This document shows, piece by piece, positions 33,659 through 41,021 of a DNA stretch of 64,000 nt. The stretch covers positions 1-64,000 of the forward strand of contig CAJFNQ010000010.1 of the NCBI GenBank assembly GCA_904394975.1, written 5' to 3'. Below the pieces are notes generated by a model, which saw nothing but the letters and a program-made list of their open reading frames with translations, was not told the DNA's origin and searched no databases. Every line of letters begins with the position of its first letter. The stretch's first letter is position 1. The position numbers and the translations under genes are program-made. This DNA is from Metaruminococcus_A gallistercoris. GTDB lineage: Bacteria; Bacillota; Clostridia; Oscillospirales; Ruminococcaceae.

Positions 33659-34031
33659 AAAAATTTCAATTATTGTAATCAGCATTTTGCTGTTATCCAC
33701 CAGTCTGCTCAGCGTTTGGTATGCAAAAAACGTAAAAGAAAATTTATCGGTCCTTTTAGAAAAAACAAAAATTTCTGCTGAATCAGAAAACATCGAACAA
33801 ACCAAAAAACTTGTTGAAGAAACACAGATTTATTGGGAACAGCAGGAACAAACGCTGTTAATATTCATCAGTCATGATGAAGTTGATCAGCTTTCAGACA
33901 TCATTTCGCGTTTAACATCACTCATTGAGCACGATGACCTTTCTGAATTCTGCTCACAAATCGATGAAGCGCTCAATGCAATCGAACACATTTGGAGCAT
34001 TCAAGTGCCTGTTTTGCAACATGTACTTTAA
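33651..34031 (+). CDS. DUF4363-like membrane-anchored protein
   Basis: The 126-residue protein has one N-terminal membrane segment (about 5-22) followed by a mostly helical domain rich in Glu and Gln, as in DUF4363 proteins that accompany DUF421 genes. The start at 33651 is inside the end of the DUF421 gene and has GGCGGAAAAG upstream; an earlier in-frame start at 33603 would precede the membrane segment with an unlikely leader. The function is unknown, though a periplasm-facing helper of the DUF421 protein is a fair guess. Confidence 0.78.
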   Translation: MGRKISIIVISILLLSTSLLSVWYAKNVKENLSVLLEKTKISAESENIEQTKKLVEETQIYWEQQEQTLLIFISHDEVDQLSDIISRLTSLIEHDDLSEFCSQIDEALNAIEHIWSIQVPVLQHVL

Positions 34032-34033
34032 AC

Positions 34034-34065
34034 AAAAAAAGCCGGTATAAAACCGGCCTTTTTTA
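34034..34065. terminator. Bidirectional terminator between DUF4363 gene and nrdR
   Basis: The stem GCCGGT/ACCGGC (34041-34046 with 34052-34057) carries seven A on the left and a T-run on the right, fitting both converging genes. Confidence 0.88.
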
Positions 34066-34518
34066 TTTCTTAATTTGGAGCGCTTTTAACTCGCTCATAA
34101 AAGAATCAATATCCTTAAAATCTCGATAAACAGAAGCAAAACGAACATATGCAACTAAATCAATATCCTTGAGCTTTTCCAGCGCCAACTCACCGATTTT
34201 TTGCGAACTGACTTCTTTTACAAAAGAATTGCTCAACGTATGTTCAATATCATCAACCAAATGTTCCAACGCTTCAATTGGAACAGGTCTTTTTTCACAG
34301 GCACGCAGCAAGCCATTTAACAGCTTTTCCTTATTGAACGCCTGTCTTGACTGATCCCGCTTTATTACCATTAACGGTACTGTTTCAATCACTTCATAAG
34401 TTGTAAAACGAGTACCACACGAGAGACATTCCCTGCGTCTTCGAATCCGTTCGCCATCATCTGAAGGACGAGAATCGATTACTTTACTTTCAGTGAAAGA
34501 ACAGGAAGGACATTTCAT
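34063..34518 (-). CDS. nrdR: Transcriptional repressor NrdR
   Basis: The 151-residue regulator has the N-terminal zinc ribbon C3-x2-C6 and C31-x2-C34 with basic R-I-R-R-R-R between, and an ATP-cone domain (V-I-K-R-D-Q-S-R-Q-A-F-N-K-E-K-L) from about residue 50. NrdR senses the ATP/dATP balance and represses ribonucleotide reductase genes. It is a single gene preceded by its own promoter. Confidence 0.97.
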   Translation of the reverse strand: MKCPSCSFTESKVIDSRPSDDGERIRRRRECLSCGTRFTTYEVIETVPLMVIKRDQSRQAFNKEKLLNGLLRACEKRPVPIEALEHLVDDIEHTLSNSFVKEVSSQKIGELALEKLKDIDLVAYVRFASVYRDFKDIDSFMSELKALQIKK

Positions 34519-34597
34519 AAACCAGTCTCCATTTCCACATGATCGCCGTACTGAAACGTCAATTATGATTGAGTATTACATAAAATAAATATAAATA

Positions 34598-34625
34598 ATT
34601 ATAGCATATTTTTCCAAAATTACAA
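34598..34625 (-). promoter_or_regulatory. Promoter of nrdR
   Basis: TTGTAA (34625-34620) and TATAAT (34603-34598) with 16-base spacing on the minus strand, about 80 bases before the nrdR ATG. The -35 overlaps the stop codon of the preceding small gene. Confidence 0.6.
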
Positions 34626-34859
34626 GCTGTAAATAAAGTCAAATGTTACATCTTCAAACTGGCACAATTCAACGTCTTCTCTGTTCAAAGTATCTGCGAA
34701 ACACTCTACGCAAAGACGATCAGTAGAAATATCTTTCATCCTTTTTACTATTTTTCCATTCACAACCGCACAAACATCATAACTGGGTACCTCCTGTCCA
34801 TCTTCAGCAACAAAACAACTTTCTGTTACACAATAGGTCACGGTTTCCCTTTCCTGCAT
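34620..34859 (-). CDS. DUF6514-like small protein
   Basis: The 79-residue acidic protein resembles DUF6514 in length and in the pattern of an N-terminal V-T-Y-C-V-T-E strand, a central K-D-I-S-T-D helix start, and a C-terminal F-E-D-V-T-F-D-F-I. No function is known. It has GGGTGAT six bases before the ATG, and three Spo0A-box-like sequences lie 83-108 bases upstream, which suggests control during entry into sporulation. Confidence 0.7.
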   Translation of the reverse strand: MQERETVTYCVTESCFVAEDGQEVPSYDVCAVVNGKIVKRMKDISTDRLCVECFADTLNREDVELCQFEDVTFDFIYSL

Positions 34860-34941
34860 AAATTAATCACCCATCAAATTTATTTACGATTGATTACGTA
34901 AACATTTTACTATATTAAACAGAAAAAGAAAAGGAGAATCG

Positions 34942-34968
34942 TTCGACTTGGTTCGACAGGATTCGACA
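34942..34968 (-). promoter_or_regulatory. Three tandem Spo0A-box-like sites in 10-bp phase
   Basis: TTCGAC occurs at 34942-34947, 34952-34957 and 34962-34967, exactly ten bases apart. On the minus strand they read AAGTCGAA, CTGTCGAA and TTTGTCGAAT; the last is a perfect match to the Bacillus 0A-box core TGTCGAA with its preferred flanks. They lie upstream of the DUF6514-like gene in non-coding DNA. Confidence 0.6.
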
Positions 34969-35030
34969 AAGCGTTTAATATCTTTACATCACAAATTAAA
35001 ATTACAAACCTTTTTGCAAGTAAAAACGCT

Positions 35031-35810
35031 TTAAAAAATTTTACACAAAAAATTTAGTGAATTTAACAAATCGTCTATTGTTTGAAAATCGTGTCGATAA
35101 ACCTCGATTACCATAGAAGGTGAGGCAGGAAATTTTTTTACAAGCTGCGCCAGATGTTGAAAATCGAACCCGCCATTTCCAGGAAGCAAACAGTCCTTTT
35201 GCGGTAAATGATCGTTTAAATGCAGATGCACAACACGATCACCCATAATATTTAATACCTCTAACGGATTCAATCCGGAGCGAACTGCCTGTTTGATATC
35301 GAAAACAAACTTTATCTTTCCGTCAAGCAGTTCAATCAATCTTTTCAGATAATTCAAATCCCCAGATTTACAACGGCAGATATTTTCCTGAGCAACCGTC
35401 ACGTGAAACGGTTCGGCTGTTAACGCAAGTTTGTTATATTGCTCCGCATAAAATTCAGGAAGCGTTTTACTGTCTTTCCGATCGCCGTGCAGCACAAAAA
35501 CATCCGCTGATAACTGCTGACATATTTCAAAAAAGCGCTTATAAACATCCAGCATATCAGAGACACGGCGTGGATACTCTGAAAAAAACATAAGCGGTTC
35601 CAAGCCAGAAGTAAATGGATGAACGGAACAAACTTTGATTCCATAATAATCCATACGCTTTTTTAACTCATTGATGTAATTTGGACTCATTTCCGAATAA
35701 CTGTTAATAAACAGTTCAATCACACGTATACCGGATTTTCCATACTCTTCTATGACTTCTTCCAACAACCGCGGATACATGCAAGCGGTTGAAACGCCGA
35801 TGTTCAACAT
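35031..35810 (-). CDS. Sugar phosphate isomerase/epimerase-like TIM-barrel protein
   Basis: The 259-residue protein belongs to the xylose isomerase-like TIM-barrel superfamily (AP endonuclease 2 fold). Metal-site residues are seen in V-A-Q-E-N (Glu near 141), F-V-F-D-I-K-Q (Asp near 168), V-V-H-L-H-L-N-D-H (His near 194) and V-I-E-V-Y (Glu near 240). The fold serves isomerases, epimerases and nucleases, so the substrate is unknown. GGAGGCGAT precedes the ATG, and the gene lies 51 bases after secF, possibly on the same transcript. Confidence 0.82.
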   Translation of the reverse strand: MLNIGVSTACMYPRLLEEVIEEYGKSGIRVIELFINSYSEMSPNYINELKKRMDYYGIKVCSVHPFTSGLEPLMFFSEYPRRVSDMLDVYKRFFEICQQLSADVFVLHGDRKDSKTLPEFYAEQYNKLALTAEPFHVTVAQENICRCKSGDLNYLKRLIELLDGKIKFVFDIKQAVRSGLNPLEVLNIMGDRVVHLHLNDHLPQKDCLLPGNGGFDFQHLAQLVKKFPASPSMVIEVYRHDFQTIDDLLNSLNFLCKIF

Positions 35811-35830
35811 ATCGCCTCCATAAAACCAAC

Positions 35831-35850
35831 AAGCCGCTGAAAAGCGGCTT
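35831..35850 (-). other. Hairpin after secF, weak terminator
   Basis: AAGCCGCT/AGCGGCTT (35831-35838 with 35843-35850) is followed on the minus strand by GTTGGTTTTAT, an interrupted T-run. Partial read-through into the isomerase-like gene is likely. Confidence 0.5.
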
Positions 35851-35861
35851 GCAGATCAATT

Positions 35862-36815
35862 TTATTTTCTTTTTTTACCTGAAGCATAATTGCGTTTTTT
35901 GGCTTTGTGTTCCTGCCAAACCACCCACAGAGAACCGGATATACACAAAGAAGAGTACAGACCGGAAATCATGCCAATGATCAGCGGGAATGCAAAGGTG
36001 AGAATCGAATCAACATTAAAGATTAACGCAAGCACACATGCAGAAAGCAACGCAATTACTGTTGTAATCGTTGTATTGACCGTACGGGTAAGCGACTGAT
36101 TGATACTGGTATTGACGATCTCGGCGATCGGCGTTTTTTTCATGAGCCGCTCATTCTCACGAATACGGTCGTACACAACGATTGTGGCGTTGATGGAGTA
36201 ACCCAAAATCGTCAAAACTGCCGCAATAAAATTATTATTCAACGGAATCTGGAAAATAACAAACACGGCATAAATAACGATTGCATCGTGGATTAGGGCA
36301 ATTACCGCCATGACACCGGCCGACCAGCCTCCGATTTTGCGGAATCGGAACGCGATGTAAATAATCATTAACACAGCTGCGACAGCGACCGCAAGAAGGG
36401 ATTTCAACAAAAACTCACGTCCGATAACCGGATCAACATTGTTGATTTCCTCCATTGTAATGCCGTTATCGGAAAACTTTTCTTCCAGTTTTTGGGTAAG
36501 CTGGCTTTGCTGTTCCTGCGAAAGGCTAACCTGATTATTGACCGAAATAACAACATTTTCCCTGCCCGTTGCAATATCCTGCGACTGCTGGACAGTTACA
36601 CGCATCCCCAGCGCTTCTTCCGCAACCGACTGAACATCGTCTACGTTCAGTTCGCCGGTATAAGAATAGGTAGCCATCGAACCACCAGTAAACTCAATGT
36701 CAAGCTTCACGCCAAACACCAAGGAAAAAATAACCGTGAATACAACAATGGCTGCGGAAATGATAAAGTAAATCTTCCGTTTTCCAAGAAAATCAAACTG
36801 CTTACGAATTTTCAA
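35862..36815 (-). CDS. secF: Protein translocase subunit SecF
   Basis: The 317-residue subunit has six membrane helices and the periplasmic-side domain, with conserved D-I-E-F-T-G-G in the first loop, the R-F-R-K-I-G-G-W-S-A-G basic loop, and Y-S-I-N-A-T-I-V-V-Y-D-R-I-R-E-N in the fourth helix region. SecDF uses the proton or sodium gradient to pull proteins through SecYEG. The start is TTG at 36815: GGAGGTGAT is ideally placed upstream, and it overlaps the secD stop by 14 bases; the ATG at 36830 lies before that site. Confidence 0.94.
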   Translation of the reverse strand: MKIRKQFDFLGKRKIYFIISAAIVVFTVIFSLVFGVKLDIEFTGGSMATYSYTGELNVDDVQSVAEEALGMRVTVQQSQDIATGRENVVISVNNQVSLSQEQQSQLTQKLEEKFSDNGITMEEINNVDPVIGREFLLKSLLAVAVAAVLMIIYIAFRFRKIGGWSAGVMAVIALIHDAIVIYAVFVIFQIPLNNNFIAAVLTILGYSINATIVVYDRIRENERLMKKTPIAEIVNTSINQSLTRTVNTTITTVIALLSACVLALIFNVDSILTFAFPLIIGMISGLYSSLCISGSLWVVWQEHKAKKRNYASGKKRK

Positions 36816-38220
36816 CTTTATCACCTCCATAATACTGCGGTTTGCGGAACGCATTGAATCGAGAAATGGATTTCAGCATCAGCCTTGAGGCGGTAACGCT
36901 GAAGATAAAGTTGAAGATTACACCAACCAGCAATGTATATCCAAACGAATAAATGGTACCAGCAGCAACTGGTCCGAACATAAAGAAGACCGGAGAAAGC
37001 AGCTGCGAGAAGAAGCTGGCCGGCGGGCCAAAGGCACCCATCAGAACAATCGCAACAATAATCATGGTGATGTTACTGTCAAAAATCGCGCTGAACGCTC
37101 TGCTATAACCAGCATCGAGCGCACCATCGATCGATTTGCCTGCACGAATTTCTTCCTTGATGCGTTCCGCTGAAATAATGTTTGCATCAACGCCCATTCC
37201 AAGAGACAGAATAATACCTGCGATACCAGGAAGGGTCAACGTAAAGCTGGAGAAAAACGGGAAGAAACCGGATACCGCCGCGATGGAACCGGCAGCCTGT
37301 CCTGCAAGTGCGAAAATCGCAACGAAACCAGGCAAGCGATAAACAACCACCATGAAAACGCAGATGAGAACAAATGCAATAATACCTGCAATGATCATAG
37401 CGTTAAGAGCATCCTGCCCCAAAGTTGGGCTGATTGTGCTGAAGCTTGCGGCTTCCAACTGGAACGGCAAAGCGCCTGCGTTGATCTTGTCTGCAAGATC
37501 CTGAGCAGTTTCCGCCGTAAATCCACCGGAAATAACCGCTGTACCATCTGTCAACGCAGCATCAACCCGCGCGCTGGAAATCATGGTATCATCCATCCAG
37601 ATGGAGATATAACCGCCCTCTTCATGAAGTCGGGTAGTCGCTTCGGCGAACTTTTCAACGCCTTCCCCTTTCAGGGTCAGCTGTACGATCGGCTCATTTT
37701 TATTATTGCTTGTATCAATTGCCGCACGGGCACTTTCCACATCATCACCGGTAAGGATAATGTTTTCCGCGGTTACTCCGGATGGACGACCTTCTTCATC
37801 GGTCTCATATCCCTCGCGGAAGGTGAGCAGAGCGGTTGCGCTGAGCTCTTCAATGGCCGCTTCCGGATCAAAATCCTCTTCATCCTCTTTCCAAGGGAAA
37901 CGGACAATGATACGCTTGTTGCCTGTATCCGAATAGATCTCATAGTCAGTGATATTGCTGGAAATCATACGTTGTTCAATTGCGGCCTGCGCAGCTTCAA
38001 GCTGTTCAGTCGTAACTGTATCAATGATATCTTCCGGCGGGGTGAACGTTACATCAACACCGCCGCGAATATCAATACCCAGCCGGATATCTTCTCCGCC
38101 TTTGATAATTACCGTTTTATTGTCTCCGTAGGTTGTACTGATCCCAAAAAACGCGAGATACGTAAATACAAGAGTCAATGCGGCAATTATAAAGAACACT
38201 GGTTTTGCTGTTCGTTTCAT
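36802..38220 (-). CDS. secD: Protein translocase subunit SecD
   Basis: The 472-residue subunit has a first membrane helix (about 6-24), D-I-R-G-G-V-D-V-T-F near 50, the P1 extracellular domain to about 265, then five more helices with L-G-M-G-V-D-A-N-I-I-S-A-E-R-I-K-E-E in the key fourth segment. It works with SecF as one machine. GGAGGAG lies nine bases before the ATG. Confidence 0.96.
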   Translation of the reverse strand: MKRTAKPVFFIIAALTLVFTYLAFFGISTTYGDNKTVIIKGGEDIRLGIDIRGGVDVTFTPPEDIIDTVTTEQLEAAQAAIEQRMISSNITDYEIYSDTGNKRIIVRFPWKEDEEDFDPEAAIEELSATALLTFREGYETDEEGRPSGVTAENIILTGDDVESARAAIDTSNNKNEPIVQLTLKGEGVEKFAEATTRLHEEGGYISIWMDDTMISSARVDAALTDGTAVISGGFTAETAQDLADKINAGALPFQLEAASFSTISPTLGQDALNAMIIAGIIAFVLICVFMVVVYRLPGFVAIFALAGQAAGSIAAVSGFFPFFSSFTLTLPGIAGIILSLGMGVDANIISAERIKEEIRAGKSIDGALDAGYSRAFSAIFDSNITMIIVAIVLMGAFGPPASFFSQLLSPVFFMFGPVAAGTIYSFGYTLLVGVIFNFIFSVTASRLMLKSISRFNAFRKPQYYGGDKVENS

Positions 38221-38266
38221 GGACTACTCCTCCAATGTCTTTTTGCAATTTACTGCATTGCATATC

Positions 38267-38295
38267 ATTATACAATACATCAAAAACGAAGTCAA
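38267..38295 (-). promoter_or_regulatory. Promoter of secD-secF
   Basis: TTGACT (38295-38290) and TATAAT (38272-38267) with 17 bases between on the minus strand, in the short gap between the purB stop and the secD start. Confidence 0.85.
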
Positions 38296-38297
38296 TC

Positions 38298-39728
38298 TTA
38301 GACAGATAATTCAGCACTTTCGCCTAAAATCGACTGGTTTTCTTTTAAAATCGGAGCAATAGCAGTAGAGATAAACTCCTCCACCTGTTCCACCGAACGA
38401 CCAATAAAGTTTTCCGGTTTTAAGATTGCATCGATTTCCGAACGGGTGAGCATAAACGAATCGTCTGCGCAAATGCGGTCAATCAAATCGTTCTCCAAGC
38501 CTTCTTCCTTCACCACTTTAGCGGCGGCAATGGAATGCATTCTCAAACGCTCGTGAAGTTCCTGACGGTCTCCGCCCTTTTTAACAGCCGACATCATGAT
38601 GTTTTCCGTTGCCATAAACGGAAGTTCTTTCATCACACGCTGTCTCACCACTTTGGGGTACACAACAAGGCCGTTTGTAACATTGAGCATGATATTGAGG
38701 ATTGAATCCACCGCCAAAAAGCCCTCCGCCATGGAGATGCGTTTATTGGCACTGTCATCCAAAGTACGCTCAAACCACTGGGTAGCCGAAGTAAAGGCTG
38801 GGTTAAGGGTATCAATAATAACATAACGCGCAAGAGCTGTGATTCGTTCACTGCGCATAGGGTTACGTTTATACGGCATGGCGGACGAACCGATCTGATG
38901 TGCTTCAAACGGTTCTTCCATCTCTTTGAAATTCTGGAGGATACGCAAATCGGTCGCAAATTTGCTGGCCGACTGAGCAATTCCGCCAAGAGTCGAAAGC
39001 ACCTGAGCGTCTACTTTTCTGGAATAGGTCTGACCGGATACCGGAACAACGCTGTCAAAGCCCATATCTTCCGCAATGGTTTTTTCAACGCCTTTGATCT
39101 TTTCGCTGTCCCCTTCAAACAACTCCACAAAGCTCGCCTGTGTTCCCGTTGTACCTTTCGAGCCCAACAATTTCAGGGAAGAAATGCGGAAATTAATCTC
39201 TTCATAATCCATCAAAAGCTCATTCAGCCAAAGTGTTGCGCGCTTTCCGACCGTTGTGAGCTGTGCCGGCTGAAGGTGGGTATATGCGAGTGCCGGCATG
39301 GAACGGTACTCCATGGCGAATTTCGCAAGATTGTTCATTACATTGACAAGTTTTCTGCGAACAACCTTTAACGCTTCACGCATAATGATTACATCCGTAT
39401 TATCCCCAACGTAGCAGGAGGTCGCACCAAGGTGAATGATCCCCTTCGCATTCGGGCACTGCACGCCGTACGCATAAACATGCGCCATAACATCGTGCCG
39501 AACCTCTTTTTCACGCGCAACAGCAACATCATAGTTAATGTCTTCTACATGCTCTTCCAACTCACGAATCTGCTCATCCGTAATCGCAAGACCGTATTTC
39601 TGTTCCGCTTTGGCAAGTGACACCCACAAACGGCGCCAAGTTTTAAACTTAAAATCAGACGAAAAAAGCTCCTGCATTTCAGGGCTTGCATATCTCGTCC
39701 CGAACGGGCTTTCATAAACCTTGCTCAT
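38298..39728 (-). CDS. purB: Adenylosuccinate lyase
   Basis: The 476-residue enzyme of purine synthesis cleaves fumarate from SAICAR and adenylosuccinate. The superfamily signature is G-S-S-A-M-P-Y-K-R-N-P (around residue 290), and H-L-G-A-T-S and T-H-L-Q-P-A-Q hold the catalytic His residues. The start at 39728 has AAGGAGGAT upstream; the longer frame adds a leader without support. It has its own promoter, so it is not tied to other pur genes here. Confidence 0.96.
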   Translation of the reverse strand: MSKVYESPFGTRYASPEMQELFSSDFKFKTWRRLWVSLAKAEQKYGLAITDEQIRELEEHVEDINYDVAVAREKEVRHDVMAHVYAYGVQCPNAKGIIHLGATSCYVGDNTDVIIMREALKVVRRKLVNVMNNLAKFAMEYRSMPALAYTHLQPAQLTTVGKRATLWLNELLMDYEEINFRISSLKLLGSKGTTGTQASFVELFEGDSEKIKGVEKTIAEDMGFDSVVPVSGQTYSRKVDAQVLSTLGGIAQSASKFATDLRILQNFKEMEEPFEAHQIGSSAMPYKRNPMRSERITALARYVIIDTLNPAFTSATQWFERTLDDSANKRISMAEGFLAVDSILNIMLNVTNGLVVYPKVVRQRVMKELPFMATENIMMSAVKKGGDRQELHERLRMHSIAAAKVVKEEGLENDLIDRICADDSFMLTRSEIDAILKPENFIGRSVEQVEEFISTAIAPILKENQSILGESAELSV

Positions 39729-39767
39729 GAACATCCTCCTTAAAAATCCGGACAATTTAACTTAAAA

Positions 39768-39796
39768 AGTATAGCATATTTTTCACTGTTTCACAA
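39768..39796 (-). promoter_or_regulatory. Promoter of purB
   Basis: TTGTGA (39796-39791) and TATACT (39773-39768) are 17 bases apart on the minus strand, 40 bases before the purB start codon. Confidence 0.75.
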
Positions 39797-39825
39797 GAGA
39801 AAAGCAAAACTTTCGGTATAAAACA

Positions 39826-39858
39826 AAAGTGCCCGGAAAAGCAGATTCCGGGCACTTT
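39826..39858 (-). terminator. Terminator of the P-loop ATPase gene
   Basis: A 13-bp stem AAAGTGCCCGGAA/TTCCGGGCACTTT (39826-39838 with 39846-39858) lies directly after the stop of the ATPase gene and is followed by TTGTTTTA on the minus strand. Confidence 0.9.
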
Positions 39859-39861
39859 ATT

Positions 39862-40881
39862 TTATGAAGCCACAAACAGTTCGTCACACAACCGGTCAAT
39901 TTGCTCATTTGCCTGTTTCTGAGGGATGAGCAAGCTCACCCGCAGCATGAGATCGTCGTAAATACGCTGTGACAGCTGTAAAAACGACGCTGCCTGAGCC
40001 ACCGTATTTTTATAGCTTTTCTGGAATTCGCTCAGTTGATTTTCAAACTGCTCATCTGTACCCGGAACAACCGCTTCTTTATAAACGTCAATGATCTCAT
40101 CAGAAGAACGTTCGGGGAAATACTCATGAGGAGCCGTACTGTCAAACAGACAGAGCCCCAATTCCCGCAAAACGACCATATCCCAGCTATTCGGGTCAAA
40201 CGCGCAGTGATACACCTCGCAGTTGATTCCCCGGCGCTGAGCCGCGTCGGCTACCTTTTTTAAGAAAGTGGATTTGCCTGTTCCCGGCCTTCCTTTGATA
40301 AAATAACGTTTGCCGACATCTTTGGTAATATCTGTAATATAATCGCAAGAGCCTTCGATTGTTGCCGCGCCAAAAAAGCGATGAACTGTTTTAGCTGTTT
40401 TGTCCAGCGAACAATCGCCCAGAATGGAATGAATCACACGCTGGGTCAAGTCATCCAAAGCTTTGAAATCGGTATTGTTTATGTAAACTTTCTCCCATTC
40501 GTCGTGAATCCCACGGGCAGCTAAAAAGTGCTCATGCGCAAATGTAAGATTTTTCTTGATTTCTGTAAGATATTCCTGCCAAATCAATCCGGCGACCGAA
40601 TCATCCTCATCCCGATAAAGAGGGAGATTGATAAAGCCTGTTTGTCTTTTTGGAATAATAACGCCTGAAACTCTTCCGGTCATACAATCATGCAAAATAT
40701 GCAGTTCTCCATCCTCTGGAGAAACGCGGCTCAATACCGCCTCATAAAGCCGGTTTACCCACTCCTGCGGATATCCTTTTAACACGCGGAACATCTTGCA
40801 ATCCGCAAGATTGCTGTTTAACAGACTGACATATCCGCAAGAACTGTTTGCATCCACAAAAAAATGCACCGTTTTGTTCAT
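39862..40881 (-). CDS. Tandem P-loop ATPase-like protein with one degenerate half
   Basis: The 339-residue protein resembles the Firmicutes family known as PRK06851: two similar P-loop NTPase halves. The second half has an intact Walker A, G-R-P-G-T-G-K-S (197-204), and the companion V-Y-H-C-A-F-D-P-N-S-W-D-M and L-F-D-S-T-A-P-H-E motifs. The first half aligns in layout (H-F-F-V-D-A-N-S-S-C-G-Y; H-I-L-H-D-C) but its P-loop place reads L-K-G-Y-P-Q-E-W and cannot bind phosphate. The cellular role of the family is not known to me. The gene stands alone, closed by a terminator. Confidence 0.82.
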   Translation of the reverse strand: MNKTVHFFVDANSSCGYVSLLNSNLADCKMFRVLKGYPQEWVNRLYEAVLSRVSPEDGELHILHDCMTGRVSGVIIPKRQTGFINLPLYRDEDDSVAGLIWQEYLTEIKKNLTFAHEHFLAARGIHDEWEKVYINNTDFKALDDLTQRVIHSILGDCSLDKTAKTVHRFFGAATIEGSCDYITDITKDVGKRYFIKGRPGTGKSTFLKKVADAAQRRGINCEVYHCAFDPNSWDMVVLRELGLCLFDSTAPHEYFPERSSDEIIDVYKEAVVPGTDEQFENQLSEFQKSYKNTVAQAASFLQLSQRIYDDLMLRVSLLIPQKQANEQIDRLCDELFVAS

Positions 40882-40983
40882 TCGAACCTTCAGCTCCTTT
40901 CAACCGTTACAGTATATGCAGCGGTTTTCAAAAGCAACACAAAATTTACCGGTTCGCTCATCTTTATCTCATTATTCCTTTAT

Positions 40984-41020
40984 AAAAAAACAGAGCCGTG
41001 TTTTTACGGCGCTGTTTTTT
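40984..41020 (-). terminator. Terminator of the rhamnosidase gene
   Basis: The imperfect stem ACAGAGCCGT/ACGGCGCTGT (40990-40999 with 41006-41015) has an A-run on the left, which is a T-run on the minus strand, immediately after the stop of the gene at 41022. Confidence 0.83.
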
Positions 41021-41021
41021 C

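Noticed and set aside
34942..34968. CRISPR-like or iteron-like repeat array
   Set aside because: The units are six bases at 10-bp steps with no spacers; a transcription factor array is the simpler reading.
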